Shown piece by piece: positions 1 through 5,422 of a stretch of DNA of 9,074 nt. The stretch spans positions 4,163-13,236 of the forward strand of contig JAPJOW010000112.1 in the NCBI GenBank assembly GCA_030826005.1. Reading direction: 5' to 3'. The position numbers and the translations under genes are program-made. This DNA comes from Aliterella sp. RAGGC_92. GTDB lineage: Bacteria; Cyanobacteriota; Cyanobacteriia; Cyanobacteriales; Chroococcidiopsidaceae. The notes beneath the pieces were generated by a model, which saw nothing but the letters and a program-made list of their open reading frames with translations, was not told where the DNA came from and did no database searches. The stretch's first letter is position 1. The number at the start of each line of letters is the position of its first letter.

Positions 1-90
1 GAGCAAGTATTATCTTTACCGATGTTTCCCGAACTGTCCTTAGAACAGCAACAACAAGTAGTGTACAGTCTCAAAGATTGTTTGCTGTAG
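1..90 (+). CDS. DegT/DnrJ/EryC1/StrS-type aminotransferase, C-terminal end only
   Basis: Frame 1 is open from the first base to a TAG at 88-90 and gives 29 residues containing LSLPMFPELSLEQQQQVV. An 'LSLPMxPELxxEQ' segment close to the C-terminus is characteristic of the PLP-dependent DegT/DnrJ/EryC1/StrS sugar aminotransferases. In that family it is the last conserved strand and helix of the small domain, and these enzymes usually transaminate nucleotide-linked keto-sugars for surface polysaccharide synthesis. The active-site lysine and the rest of the enzyme lie outside the window, so the family call rests on this short tail alone. A terminator hairpin starts at the base after the stop codon. 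The gene converges with ycf23. Confidence 0.6.
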   Translation, partial: EQVLSLPMFPELSLEQQQQVVYSLKDCLL

Positions 91-117
91 AGACGTTCCG
101 GTGGAACGTCTTTATAA
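91..117 (+). terminator. Rho-independent-type terminator behind the aminotransferase
   Basis: AGACGTTCC (91-99) and GGAACGTCT (103-111) form a perfect 9-bp stem around a 3-nt loop, followed by an AT-rich TTATAATT. It begins directly after the TAG of the plus-strand gene. The T tract is short, so termination may be leaky. The right arm recurs at 124-132 (GGAACGTCT followed by TTAATAATTTTT), which could pair with the same left arm as an alternative, larger hairpin with a better T tract. Confidence 0.65.
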
Positions 118-142
118 TTCCCCGGAACGTCTTTAATAATTT

Positions 143-889
143 TTAGGCAAAAGTCCGGCTACGAACGCCAGCCATTGATTCTACCAAACTGCGAACAGCC
201 GCAATCATGGCTACTTCGCTATTTAGTTGGTTAATTGCCGAACCAACGCCAACTCCAGAAGCTCCCGATGCGATCGCTAAGGGCGCAGTAACGCTCGATA
301 TGCCACTAGCGCACAACACGGGAACGTTTACAGCGCGAGAAATTTCATAGGCGGCGGCTAAGGTAGGAGCAGCTTTTTCAATTAGTCCTAATGTCCCGCC
401 ATGCACGGGGTTAGTGCTTGTTCCGCCTTCTGTTTGAATAATATCGGCTCCGGCTTTAACCAAGTCTTCGGCTAGTTGCACCTGTAAGTCGAGGGCTAAA
501 ATGTGGGGAACAGTTACAGATAAAGTAATATCGGGTAACAGGCTGCGAGTTTGATAAGTTAGCGCTAATACTTCTACTGCTTCAAAGCGCCGCCCTTGAG
601 CGTAAAAACTATCAAAGTTACCAATTTCAATTAAGTCTGCGCCTGCTGCTACAGATTGTACGAATAATTCTGGCTCTACCGCAGATACACATACAGGTAA
701 ATTTGTCAACTGTTTAGCTAAGGTAACTAAATTAGGGTCAGCCGCAATATCAACAAAAGTAGCACCGCCAATCTCTGCGGCTCTAACTGTAGCGGCGACG
801 CGATCGCTATTAAAGTTATTTAAGCCGCTAATAACTTTGAGGACGGCGGAAGAATCAAAAGCGCGTTGTAGTAATCGATCCATTGTCAT
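143..889 (-). CDS. ycf23: Ycf23/DUF561 family TIM-barrel protein
   Basis: This 248-residue protein matches the Ycf23 (DUF561) family, found across cyanobacteria and in some red-lineage plastid genomes. The family is predicted to fold as a (beta/alpha)8 barrel; its reaction is unknown. Visible family-like segments are KVISGLNNF near residue 18, FVDIAADP near 45, a central LIEIGNFD, the phosphate-loop-like EGGTSTNP, and a late barrel strand VPVLCASGISS followed by GASGVGVGSAI. The glycine-rich last two strands resemble phosphate-binding barrel enzymes. The length is full for the family. ATG at 889 is the chosen start because a GGAG lies 8 nt upstream (898-901); the second ATG at 883 is less well spaced. 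There is no signal peptide, so it is probably cytoplasmic. The gene converges with the plus-strand aminotransferase tail. Confidence 0.85.
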   Translation of the reverse strand: MTMDRLLQRAFDSSAVLKVISGLNNFNSDRVAATVRAAEIGGATFVDIAADPNLVTLAKQLTNLPVCVSAVEPELFVQSVAAGADLIEIGNFDSFYAQGRRFEAVEVLALTYQTRSLLPDITLSVTVPHILALDLQVQLAEDLVKAGADIIQTEGGTSTNPVHGGTLGLIEKAAPTLAAAYEISRAVNVPVLCASGISSVTAPLAIASGASGVGVGSAINQLNSEVAMIAAVRSLVESMAGVRSRTFA

Positions 890-949
890 AAATGTAGCTC
901 CATGTTGTTAATGCAAGGGTAGTATCTGGTAAAATTCGTCCAAAATAAA

Positions 950-1276
950 CTATTTACCGCTATAGTAAAAGGCAATTTCTTTATCTTTTAGGGGTGCAAA
1001 GTCAGCGTCTATTAGCATTTGGTTGAGTTCCGCTTGGGGAATGTGCTTTGCACCAATGCGGACAATGCGCGATCGCATAGTATTAGATACGCCACTGCGC
1101 TGTCTGCCTGCTTCCAGCCCCATTACTTGATGATACAGCCCTAGTTTGGCTTGGGGAATAGGAGAACCATCAAAATCGTTACCTGATGCGATCGCTTCAT
1201 CAATTGCATCCGCGCCAGTGGTGGTTGTTGCGTCTGGGTTCATTTGTCTCAAGTCATTAATATAGGCAAAGATCAT
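950..1276 (-). CDS. Small conserved-looking protein of unknown function
   Basis: This frame encodes 108 residues and lies 60 bp upstream of ycf23 on the same strand. I do not recognise a named domain. The N-terminal part is acidic and threonine-rich (DATTTTGADAIDEAIASGNDFDG). The middle is basic with serine and arginine (LEAGRQRSGVSNTMRSRIVRIGAKHI), and the C-terminus (AELNQMLIDADFAPLKDKEIAFYYSGK) looks helical and then beta. There are no membrane segments or signal peptide. The start is uncertain: ATG at 1276 has no clear ribosome-binding site, and an internal ATG at 1243 (residue 12) is an alternative that keeps the segment from the threonine run onward. Codon use and the balanced composition look like a real, constrained gene. 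It could share a transcript with ycf23. Confidence 0.6.
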   Translation of the reverse strand: MIFAYINDLRQMNPDATTTTGADAIDEAIASGNDFDGSPIPQAKLGLYHQVMGLEAGRQRSGVSNTMRSRIVRIGAKHIPQAELNQMLIDADFAPLKDKEIAFYYSGK

Positions 1277-1324
1277 TTTATCAGGCTTGAGTAACCCCTA
1301 ATTGCGCTGACAATACTACTCGTA

Positions 1325-1762
1325 TTAAACCCTTGCGCCGCTTCTATTCTTAAACTGTTGCAACAACTCCGTCAGACTCCCGATAACTGATTTCTTTATA
1401 GCACCAATTTCTGCAAAAGTTTTAGCAGCTTTAAGTGCAGTATTTATATCAATACATAACTTGGTAGGATAAAAACCTTCTTGTCCTCCAACAGTAAGAT
1501 TCTCCTCTACCTGTGACTTTGAAGGCTCAACAATATAATAAAACTGCTCGTTATCAAACGTTAAATACACCAGATATTTATCTTTACCCCCACCAATAGC
1601 CATGTGGGTTTCACCATCTGCCTCCAAAGTAACTAAAGTTTTGCGATGTCCATCTAGTTTAAAAATCGCCTTTTCAATTTCTCCCCATTCATTAACTAGC
1701 TGCACGCAACCTTTATTTTGGTTTCCTTGCCAATCTTCAACAGAGAATTTTGTAATGAACAT
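1325..1762 (-). CDS. Imm1-like immunity protein
   Basis: This 145-residue protein has the layout I associate with Imm1, an immunity family of polymorphic toxin systems. After a variable N-terminus there is an IGGG motif (56-59) leading into a beta hairpin (KYLVYLTFDNEQFYYIVE). Then come VGGQ (91-94), YPTK (98-101) and an amphipathic helix, INTALKAAKTFAEIG. Imm1 proteins are thought to bind and neutralise a partner toxin domain in the cytoplasm. No polymorphic toxin is visible here. The ATG at 1762 has a GAGG Shine-Dalgarno sequence at 1768-1771 that overlaps the TGA of the upstream antitoxin-like gene, leaving a 7-bp intergenic gap. The two are therefore probably translationally coupled. The C-terminal 25 residues, ending in NRSGARV, look family-unspecific. 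The assignment comes from motif memory, not a search. Confidence 0.55.
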   Translation of the reverse strand: MFITKFSVEDWQGNQNKGCVQLVNEWGEIEKAIFKLDGHRKTLVTLEADGETHMAIGGGKDKYLVYLTFDNEQFYYIVEPSKSQVEENLTVGGQEGFYPTKLCIDINTALKAAKTFAEIGAIKKSVIGSLTELLQQFKNRSGARV

Positions 1763-1767
1763 AGCAA

Positions 1768-1771
1768 CCTC
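1768..1771 (-). promoter_or_regulatory. Shine-Dalgarno of the Imm1-like gene, inside the upstream stop region
   Basis: GAGG on the minus strand lies 5 nt before the ATG at 1762 and overlaps the TGA stop (1770-1772) of the antitoxin-like gene. Ribosomes finishing the first gene would uncover or directly reuse this site. That supports the chosen start and coupling of the two genes. Confidence 0.5.
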
Positions 1772-2003
1772 ACTTTAGCTGCTCATAATCCATTGACATC
1801 GATCGACCTTCAGCGATTTCTTGTTTTGCTCGTCGGGCGGCGGCGACTAATCTATCTTGCGACTTCTTAAATAAAGACTCCCACCGTGCTTCATCTTCCA
1901 AATCAGTAATGTACTCACGAATATGGTCTGCAACTTGCTCTTGTAAATCATTAGGCAACGATTCGAGCATTTTGACAATTGTAGTAATGGCAGAGGAAGA
2001 CAT
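1770..2003 (-). CDS. Antitoxin-like small helical protein without an adjacent toxin
   Basis: The 77 residues are predicted to be largely helical: an N-terminal helix with VKMLESLPNDLQEQVADHIREYI, then DLEDEARWESLFKKSQDRLVAAARRAKQEIAEG, and a short tail, DYEQL. This pattern is typical of small cyanobacterial antitoxins that usually precede a RelE/ParE-type or other toxin gene. Such proteins bind the toxin through the C-terminal half and repress their own operon. Here the next gene, 7 bp downstream on the same strand, is the Imm1-like protein rather than a RelE or ParE homologue, and no toxin lies upstream either. It may be an orphan antitoxin left after toxin loss, or part of an unusual pair. 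No strong ribosome-binding site is seen before the ATG. Confidence 0.6.
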   Translation of the reverse strand: MSSSAITTIVKMLESLPNDLQEQVADHIREYITDLEDEARWESLFKKSQDRLVAAARRAKQEIAEGRSMSMDYEQLK

Positions 2004-2073
2004 AAGTTATTTAGGAATAATAAAAAGGTAGCTTTACTCCACAAATTAACATCTGTCAGGTTTAACGAAATTA

Positions 2074-2559
2074 CTACAAGCGTTGTAGCAGCAATAAATT
2101 TGGTTTTGCTATTCGGAGTTCATGATGTGGATAGTTCAAGACAAAATTATCTACTTCTCGCAGACGTTTTGGAAGCGGTGGAAGCGGTGGATCGTCTTCT
2201 TCATAACTATAAAATCGAAATCCTAACGCATATAGCTTTTGGACTTTCCTCCATTGTTCATCGTCCCGACGCTTAGGAGCTTTAAATGCACGTCCCATCA
2301 AATAAACAGTCTCACCGCATTGTGGACAAATATGCTCTTTATCGCAACTCAACTTAAAACTTTTTTGACAACTAAAACACGCATGAGCAGCTAGATATGG
2401 ATAGAAATAACCTATAGAAAGTTGCGAATTTGACCCAACTTGACGATTGCCTATATTTCGCCGAATTTCCATGCGGCGATGCTTTTCTTGCCTTCTTAAC
2501 ATAATCATTTTTGGATAGTCTTTTATGTATATCTTCAGTAGTAAAACATTACAGTTCAT
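2074..2559 (-). CDS. Zinc-ribbon protein of unknown function
   Basis: The open frame gives up to 161 residues. Two CxxC knuckles, C61/C64 (CFSC) and C78/C81 (CPQC), form a probable zinc ribbon preceded by YPYLAAHAC. After it comes a segment YLMGRAFKAPKRRDDEQWRKVQKLYALGFRFYSYE that I recall from a widespread but uncharacterised bacterial family, then a proline-rich PPLPPLPKRLREVDNFV. The start is doubtful. ATGs occur at 2559, 2508, 2502 and 2472, and the first about 20 residues look unlike the rest, so translation may begin at residue 18, 20 or 30. No catalytic motif is evident. It probably binds a nucleic acid or protein, but that is inference from the ribbon alone. It lies between the antitoxin-like gene and the MazEF pair, with its own upstream gap carrying a partial repeat copy. 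Confidence 0.65.
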   Translation of the reverse strand: MNCNVLLLKIYIKDYPKMIMLRRQEKHRRMEIRRNIGNRQVGSNSQLSIGYFYPYLAAHACFSCQKSFKLSCDKEHICPQCGETVYLMGRAFKAPKRRDDEQWRKVQKLYALGFRFYSYEEDDPPLPPLPKRLREVDNFVLNYPHHELRIAKPNLLLLQRL

Positions 2560-2586
2560 CTACCACAGACAATCTCTACATTGTAA

Positions 2587-2690
2587 GCGATCGCACTCTC
2601 TCACAATTTCTATAATGGCGGATGCTTAGTTTGAGAAATGCGATCGCGCTTTCGCTATTGGTGTATGAGTCTTTTTATATAGCGATCGCA
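2587..2690. repeat. Partial/extended copy of the HIP1-bounded dispersed repeat (copy A)
   Basis: Three HIP1 octamers (2587-2594, 2640-2647, 2682-2689) lie within about 100 bp. From GATGCTT at 2621 the sequence follows copy C at 4267: a divergent TTGAGAAATGCGATCGC, then an identical GCTTTCGCTAT. It continues loosely to a second HIP1 (AGCGATCGCA here, AGCGATTGCA at copy C). The left half of the unit (CCTTCTCTAGTAATA) is missing or diverged. The copy occupies the gap between the zinc-ribbon gene and the MazF-type toxin. Confidence 0.6.
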
Positions 2691-2701
2691 ACTAGCACCG
2701 A

Positions 2702-3046
2702 TTAATCTTCATCTTCTTCAGCATTATTTGCCTCAAACCCTAACCAAAACAGTAGTATTTCCTCAATTTCTACCATTTGCTCCAGTGTCAAACTTCCCAA
2801 TTTGCGTAAAAGCTTGGCATGAGGGATTGTAATGATATTTTGGACATCAAAAACTCCTGCTCGCAGGAATTTAGCTTTGACTTGCACTTCAAATCTTGAA
2901 CTGCGGGGGCTGGTTGTATGTGGAATTAAAGTAGCTAATGCACGCTCTTGATAGAGCGCAGCAATACTGATTACTAAGCATGGTCTAACTTTTGCGACAT
3001 AACCCAAATCGACGAGCCAAACTTCACCGCGATCGGGATTACTCAT
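2702..3046 (-). CDS. MazF/PemK-family mRNA endoribonuclease toxin
   Basis: This 114-residue protein has the MazF/PemK/CcdB-like SH3 barrel signature. RGEVWLVDL (6-14) is followed by KVRPCLVIS (19-27), whose Arg21-Pro22 matches the catalytic RP pair. The PHTTSP segment (42-47) supplies the conserved Thr-Ser, and FDVQNIITIPHAKLL (66-80) is the usual second half. Family members cleave RNA at short sequence motifs and stop translation when free of antitoxin. The length is standard. The C-terminal tail NNAEEDED is unusually acidic. The start codon lies inside the upstream antitoxin gene (8-nt overlap, 3039-3046), the normal order for these pairs. Gene symbols for cyanobacterial MazF paralogues are inconsistent, so none is given. 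No key residue appears to be missing, so it is probably active. Confidence 0.85.
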   Translation of the reverse strand: MSNPDRGEVWLVDLGYVAKVRPCLVISIAALYQERALATLIPHTTSPRSSRFEVQVKAKFLRAGVFDVQNIITIPHAKLLRKLGSLTLEQMVEIEEILLFWLGFEANNAEEDED

Positions 3047-3230
3047 ACAAAGCTTCTTGCTCGTCCAACTCTAGAAAAAGTCCTTCAGCATTCGTAACTA
3101 AATCTTCGTCAGACAAAGGCGGAAAATTTAAGTCACTCGTCCGCTTTAGAATCTCTAATACCAAATCTAACTGTTCGGAGTCTGTCAATTGGTCAAAGGT
3201 ATTTAAAAGTTCTTTTACTAAGGCAGTCAT
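3039..3230 (-). CDS. Antitoxin partner of the MazF-type toxin
   Basis: The 63 residues comprise a helical N-terminus (ALVKELLNTFDQLTDSEQLDLVLEILKRTSD) and an acidic tail ending in EGLFLELDEQEALYE. The LFLELDxxEA tail is common in small cyanobacterial antitoxins encoded just before MazF-type toxins; in this arrangement the tail is expected to occupy the toxin's RNA-binding groove. There is no AbrB-like or ribbon-helix-helix motif that I can see, so its DNA-binding mode is unclear. The gene ends inside the toxin gene (8-nt overlap), which supports coupled translation. The ATG at 3230 lacks an obvious ribosome-binding site, but no better start exists upstream. Confidence 0.75.
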   Translation of the reverse strand: MTALVKELLNTFDQLTDSEQLDLVLEILKRTSDLNFPPLSDEDLVTNAEGLFLELDEQEALYE

Positions 3231-3294
3231 AGCTTTTTATCTATACCTGTTGATAACATAACATAGGCTTTGGTCGATATCTGGGCAATTAAAC

Positions 3295-3344
3295 GCGATC
3301 GCCTTCTCTAGTAATAGATGCTTGGCATTGAGGAATGCGATCGC
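3295..3344. repeat. HIP1-bounded 50-bp dispersed repeat (copy B)
   Basis: The unit starts and ends with GCGATCGC and contains CTAGTAATAGATGCTTGG and GCATTGAGGAATGC. By direct comparison it is 49/50 identical to copy C (4245-4294), the single difference being C versus T near position 13. GCATT-GAGG-AATGC within it can form a small hairpin, and the flanking octamers can pair with each other. It lies in the gap between the MazEF-type pair and the VapBC pair. Confidence 0.8.
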
Positions 3345-3411
3345 ACATACAAACCTTCGTGTTTAGCAATTGGCAAGTAGAAACTTTAAATTTTCCCGTA
3401 TAACATAGTTG

Positions 3412-3813
3412 TTAAGTTTTTGGTCGTAGCAAACGAGTAAAACCTTCTTGCTCAAAGTGTCGGTCAGTAGTTAAAGCTTCAATAATTCCTCGCTGACGCA
3501 TCAAAATGAAACTAACTACATCGCATAAAGAATAAGTTTTGTCCTGTTTCTGTGTCAATAGCTCTACTGCATCTCGGTGCAACGGCTCATCTACCCAAAC
3601 TGTCTCTATGTCTGGGTTATCTAGCAAATCAACTACAAAGGCAAGGACGGATGAGCGAGGAAATCGCCGAGCATTTGCTAAGGCAACGTACTCAGCAATA
3701 ATATAGTTATGAGTTAGGAGAGTTACAGCTTTTTGATACTTAATACGAGCTTGAGTGTGAAGCGGCTCGATTTGGTAGTGTAGACACAGCAAACCAGAAG
3801 TATCAATCAACAT
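3412..3813 (-). CDS. vapC: VapC-type PIN-domain ribonuclease toxin
   Basis: This 133-residue protein is the usual size for a VapC. The PIN-domain acidic residues are all recognisable: Asp4 in MLIDTSG, Glu41 in YIIAEYVAL, Asp98 in YSLCDVVSF and Asp117 in LTTDRHFEQEGF. Together they hold Mg2+ or Mn2+ for endonucleolytic cleavage of RNA, often tRNA or rRNA in characterised members; the target here is unknown. The ATG overlaps the stop of the upstream antitoxin by one base (TAATG at 3811-3815). A Shine-Dalgarno-like AAGAAGG lies just before it inside the antitoxin's last codons. The C-terminal FTRLLRPKT is a typical PIN ending. The gene appears intact. Confidence 0.88.
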   Translation of the reverse strand: MLIDTSGLLCLHYQIEPLHTQARIKYQKAVTLLTHNYIIAEYVALANARRFPRSSVLAFVVDLLDNPDIETVWVDEPLHRDAVELLTQKQDKTYSLCDVVSFILMRQRGIIEALTTDRHFEQEGFTRLLRPKT

Positions 3814-4100
3814 TACCCTTCTTCATAGGTAATGGAATACTCTTTTGCTAAATCCGTATCAATGCTTTCATTATCTAAATCTACGGTACAACCAAAATCG
3901 AGTGTGCCAAAATGTCGCTCAAATTTTGCTCGTCTGTTCTGTTTTTCTGTTTCTGTCAACAAAAGATTATTAATTTCAGAAAACTTCTGTTCTAGAAGAT
4001 TTGCTGCTAGACTTTCTGGAGGAATACCAATATTCTCTGCCTGCTTTTGAATAGCAGCAAAAATTTTATCGTTTAACTCTAGAGTCAAAATTTGGCTCAT
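3813..4100 (-). CDS. vapB: VapB-type antitoxin of the PIN toxin
   Basis: The 95 residues begin with SQILTLELNDKIFAAIQKQAENIGIPPESLAANLLEQKF. This beta-strand plus two-helix pattern matches ribbon-helix-helix DNA-binding antitoxins that repress their own promoter. The C-terminal part (RHFGTLDFGCTVDLDNESIDTDLAKEYS) is the extended acidic segment expected to wrap the toxin and block its active site. It is followed by vapC with a one-base overlap. A TATAAT box lies 33 nt before the start codon. A short sequence resembling its last codons is repeated about 370 bp upstream (4203-4223), perhaps a relic of a second copy. Confidence 0.8.
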   Translation of the reverse strand: MSQILTLELNDKIFAAIQKQAENIGIPPESLAANLLEQKFSEINNLLLTETEKQNRRAKFERHFGTLDFGCTVDLDNESIDTDLAKEYSITYEEG

Positions 4101-4132
4101 AAAACTACGCTCTATGGCTAGGTTTAATTAAA

Positions 4133-4138
4133 ATTATA
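4133..4138 (-). promoter_or_regulatory. Candidate -10 box for vapBC
   Basis: The minus strand reads TATAAT at this position, a perfect match to the sigma-70 -10 consensus, 32 bases before the vapB ATG. I see no good TTGACA-like -35 at 16-18 nt. If used, it may depend on an activator or extended contacts. The surrounding DNA is AT-rich, so a chance match is possible. Confidence 0.35.
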
Positions 4139-4244
4139 CTCCTATACAATCAAACGAATGCCTGAAACTTGAGTATTAAAGATGTGAAAAACTTAATGCA
4201 CAGAATACTCTTTGTTAAATCCTAAATTAATTTTCCGAATAAAT

Positions 4245-4339
4245 GCGATCGCCTTTTCTAGTAATAGATGCTTGGCATTGAGGAATGCGATCGCGCTTTC
4301 GCTATAAGTTTGCATGAAGTTTGTTAAATAGCGATTGCA
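4245..4339. repeat. HIP1-bounded dispersed repeat with right extension (copy C)
   Basis: Bases 4245-4294 are the full 50-bp unit (49/50 with copy B). It continues with GCTTTCGCTAT, shared exactly with copy A, and a looser stretch ending in a degenerate HIP1, AGCGATTGCA (4330-4339). It thus joins the left half seen in copies B and D with the right half seen in copy A, so it may represent the most complete form. The whole 4101-4393 gap between vapB and the next gene contains this repeat, the candidate -10 box and the possible vapB relic, with no supported gene. Confidence 0.75.
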
Positions 4340-4393
4340 CTTATTCTAGGATAGTTGACTTTTTTGAAATTCTGGTTAAATATTCTACCACTT

Positions 4394-4954
4394 TTACCCT
4401 AACCTCATTAATGAATTTCTTATGAGTCTCTTCAAGATCGAGTTTTCTAACAAACTCAATTTTGACAAGATTTCTTGGCATTCATCAATTGTGGCTCCAT
4501 TGTTTCCATATAAGATTCCAGTAGGATATTCATGAATGCAGTAATCCAACCATTGAATTTCAATGCTTAATAAGTCTTTCTGTACTTCAGCATTACGTGG
4601 ATCGAGAGAGTAGCATTCTTTGAGTAATCTATAACCAGTTTTAAAGTCAATTTGCCTATGAAGATGTTTAGAGTGATATAAATTTTGTGCTGTACGAGCA
4701 AGCCACAAGAACGACCAAGGGTCATTGCTTCGATACCCACTTAGGAGGACGGGAAATACAACCTCCTCATAGAGTTCATAGCGAATTTTATCACCGTACT
4801 GGTAGTTTTCAACTTCTAGAAACTGACGAGTCCATTTTTCTTTTTCGTTATTAGAAGTGAATGAATCAATAAATTGCTGAAGGTAAGGTTTTGCTGAAGA
4901 ACGAAGACCAACATTTTTAAGATGCAAATACTGTTTGTAATACTCAATCTTCAT
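4394..4954 (-). CDS. Uncharacterised 186-residue helical protein
   Basis: I do not recognise a named family. The protein is predicted to be almost all helical and rich in Tyr, Leu, Lys and Glu. Short helix pairs (RTAQNLYHSKHLHRQIDFKTGYRLLKECYSLDP, then NAEVQKDLLSIEIQWLDYCIHEYP) resemble a TPR-like solenoid, with a characteristic SLDPRN turn. Residues near 139-160 (YCIHEYPTGILYGNNGATIDEC) look conserved in character. There is no signal peptide or membrane segment. The gene stands alone between repeat copy C and the decayed VapBC, in the same direction. The ATG at 4954 has a GAAGAAG stretch just upstream that could serve as a ribosome-binding site. The location among toxin, antitoxin and immunity genes makes an immunity or defence role conceivable, but the sequence does not show one. 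Confidence 0.65.
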   Translation of the reverse strand: MKIEYYKQYLHLKNVGLRSSAKPYLQQFIDSFTSNNEKEKWTRQFLEVENYQYGDKIRYELYEEVVFPVLLSGYRSNDPWSFLWLARTAQNLYHSKHLHRQIDFKTGYRLLKECYSLDPRNAEVQKDLLSIEIQWLDYCIHEYPTGILYGNNGATIDECQEILSKLSLLENSILKRLIRNSLMRLG

Positions 4955-5007
4955 ACTTCTTCGCTTATACGGAAATATAAAGTGTTAAACGGTTTTAAAT
5001 TGAAGGT

Positions 5008-5151
5008 TTAACTTTTTTTACACCTGAGAGATTGTCTTGTATTATATTGTTGAACGGCAAAGTGAGAATACTGTTCTGTTTGAAGATAGTAAGGTTGAGT
5101 ATTAATAAAAAGACTTGCCCAACCTGACGTATCAACAAACAAATTACTCAT
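5008..5151 (-). pseudogene. Truncated VapC-type PIN toxin
   Basis: Reading the minus strand from ATG at 5151 gives MSNLFVDTSGWASLFINTQP and further residues to a TAA at 5008-5010, 47 codons in all. The opening, with Asp7 in LFVDTSG, is the classic first strand of a PIN domain. The glutamate and the later aspartates are absent because the frame ends at about one third of the normal length (about 130-140 residues). The last dozen residues, about 36-47, look unrelated to PIN, suggesting a deletion junction near 5045. An AAGGAG Shine-Dalgarno sequence stands immediately before the ATG. The gene overlaps the antitoxin remnant by 8 nt, exactly as an intact pair would. It cannot be an active nuclease. 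Confidence 0.75.
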
Positions 5152-5422
5152 TCTCCTTTAGCTCCTGACAAAGAGCTTGTTCAATGTAGAGATCGTGATT
5201 TTCTGCTAAATCAGGAACGTCTATACTGAGAGAGCCAATAAGCTGTAGAAGCGGATTGGTTTGCGCTTATTGTACTGAATTAGATAATGGCAACAAATTT
5301 GTTAGCTGGTGTGATAGTGATTGCAATACTATTTCTTCTGGAGACTGGTTCAAACGTTCTGCTTGGGCGGTTAATGCTTGCTCTAAATCGTCTGGAAGAT
5401 TAATTGTAAATGTTTTTGCCAT
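5144..5422 (-). pseudogene. VapB-type antitoxin interrupted by an in-frame stop
   Basis: From ATG at 5422, preceded by GAGGAG at 5425-5430, the frame reads MAKTFTINLPDDLEQALTAQ and on to a TAA at 5267-5269 after 51 codons. The same frame then continues for 40 codons with NPLLQLIGSLSIDVPDLAEN and IEQALCQELKENE, and stops at 5144-5146. Both halves are typical of a cyanobacterial PIN-partner antitoxin: a ribbon-helix-helix DNA-binding N-terminus, then the toxin-wrapping segment with LIGSLSxDVxDLAENHD. No frameshift is needed; one C-to-T change (CAA to TAA) would explain the stop. The first half alone might still bind DNA. The toxin gene next to it is truncated too, so the module is decayed. Confidence 0.78.

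Noticed and set aside
1847..2044. Minus-strand 65-residue frame
   Set aside because: It is out of frame with, and mostly inside, the better-supported antitoxin-like gene at 1770-2003, and its composition is unlike a structured protein.
2992..3261. Plus-strand 89-residue frame
   Set aside because: It is antisense to the MazEF-type pair, Ser/Lys-rich, and without family resemblance.
3832..4050. Plus-strand 72-residue frame
   Set aside because: It is antisense to vapB, which has the correct overlap with vapC. This is a shadow.
4984..5019. GTTAAAC / GTTTAAC inverted repeat followed by seven T on the plus strand, resembling a terminator
   Set aside because: The stem is 7 bp with only two G-C pairs and a 15-nt loop, and no plus-strand gene precedes it. 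It is probably chance in AT-rich DNA at the decayed VapC end.
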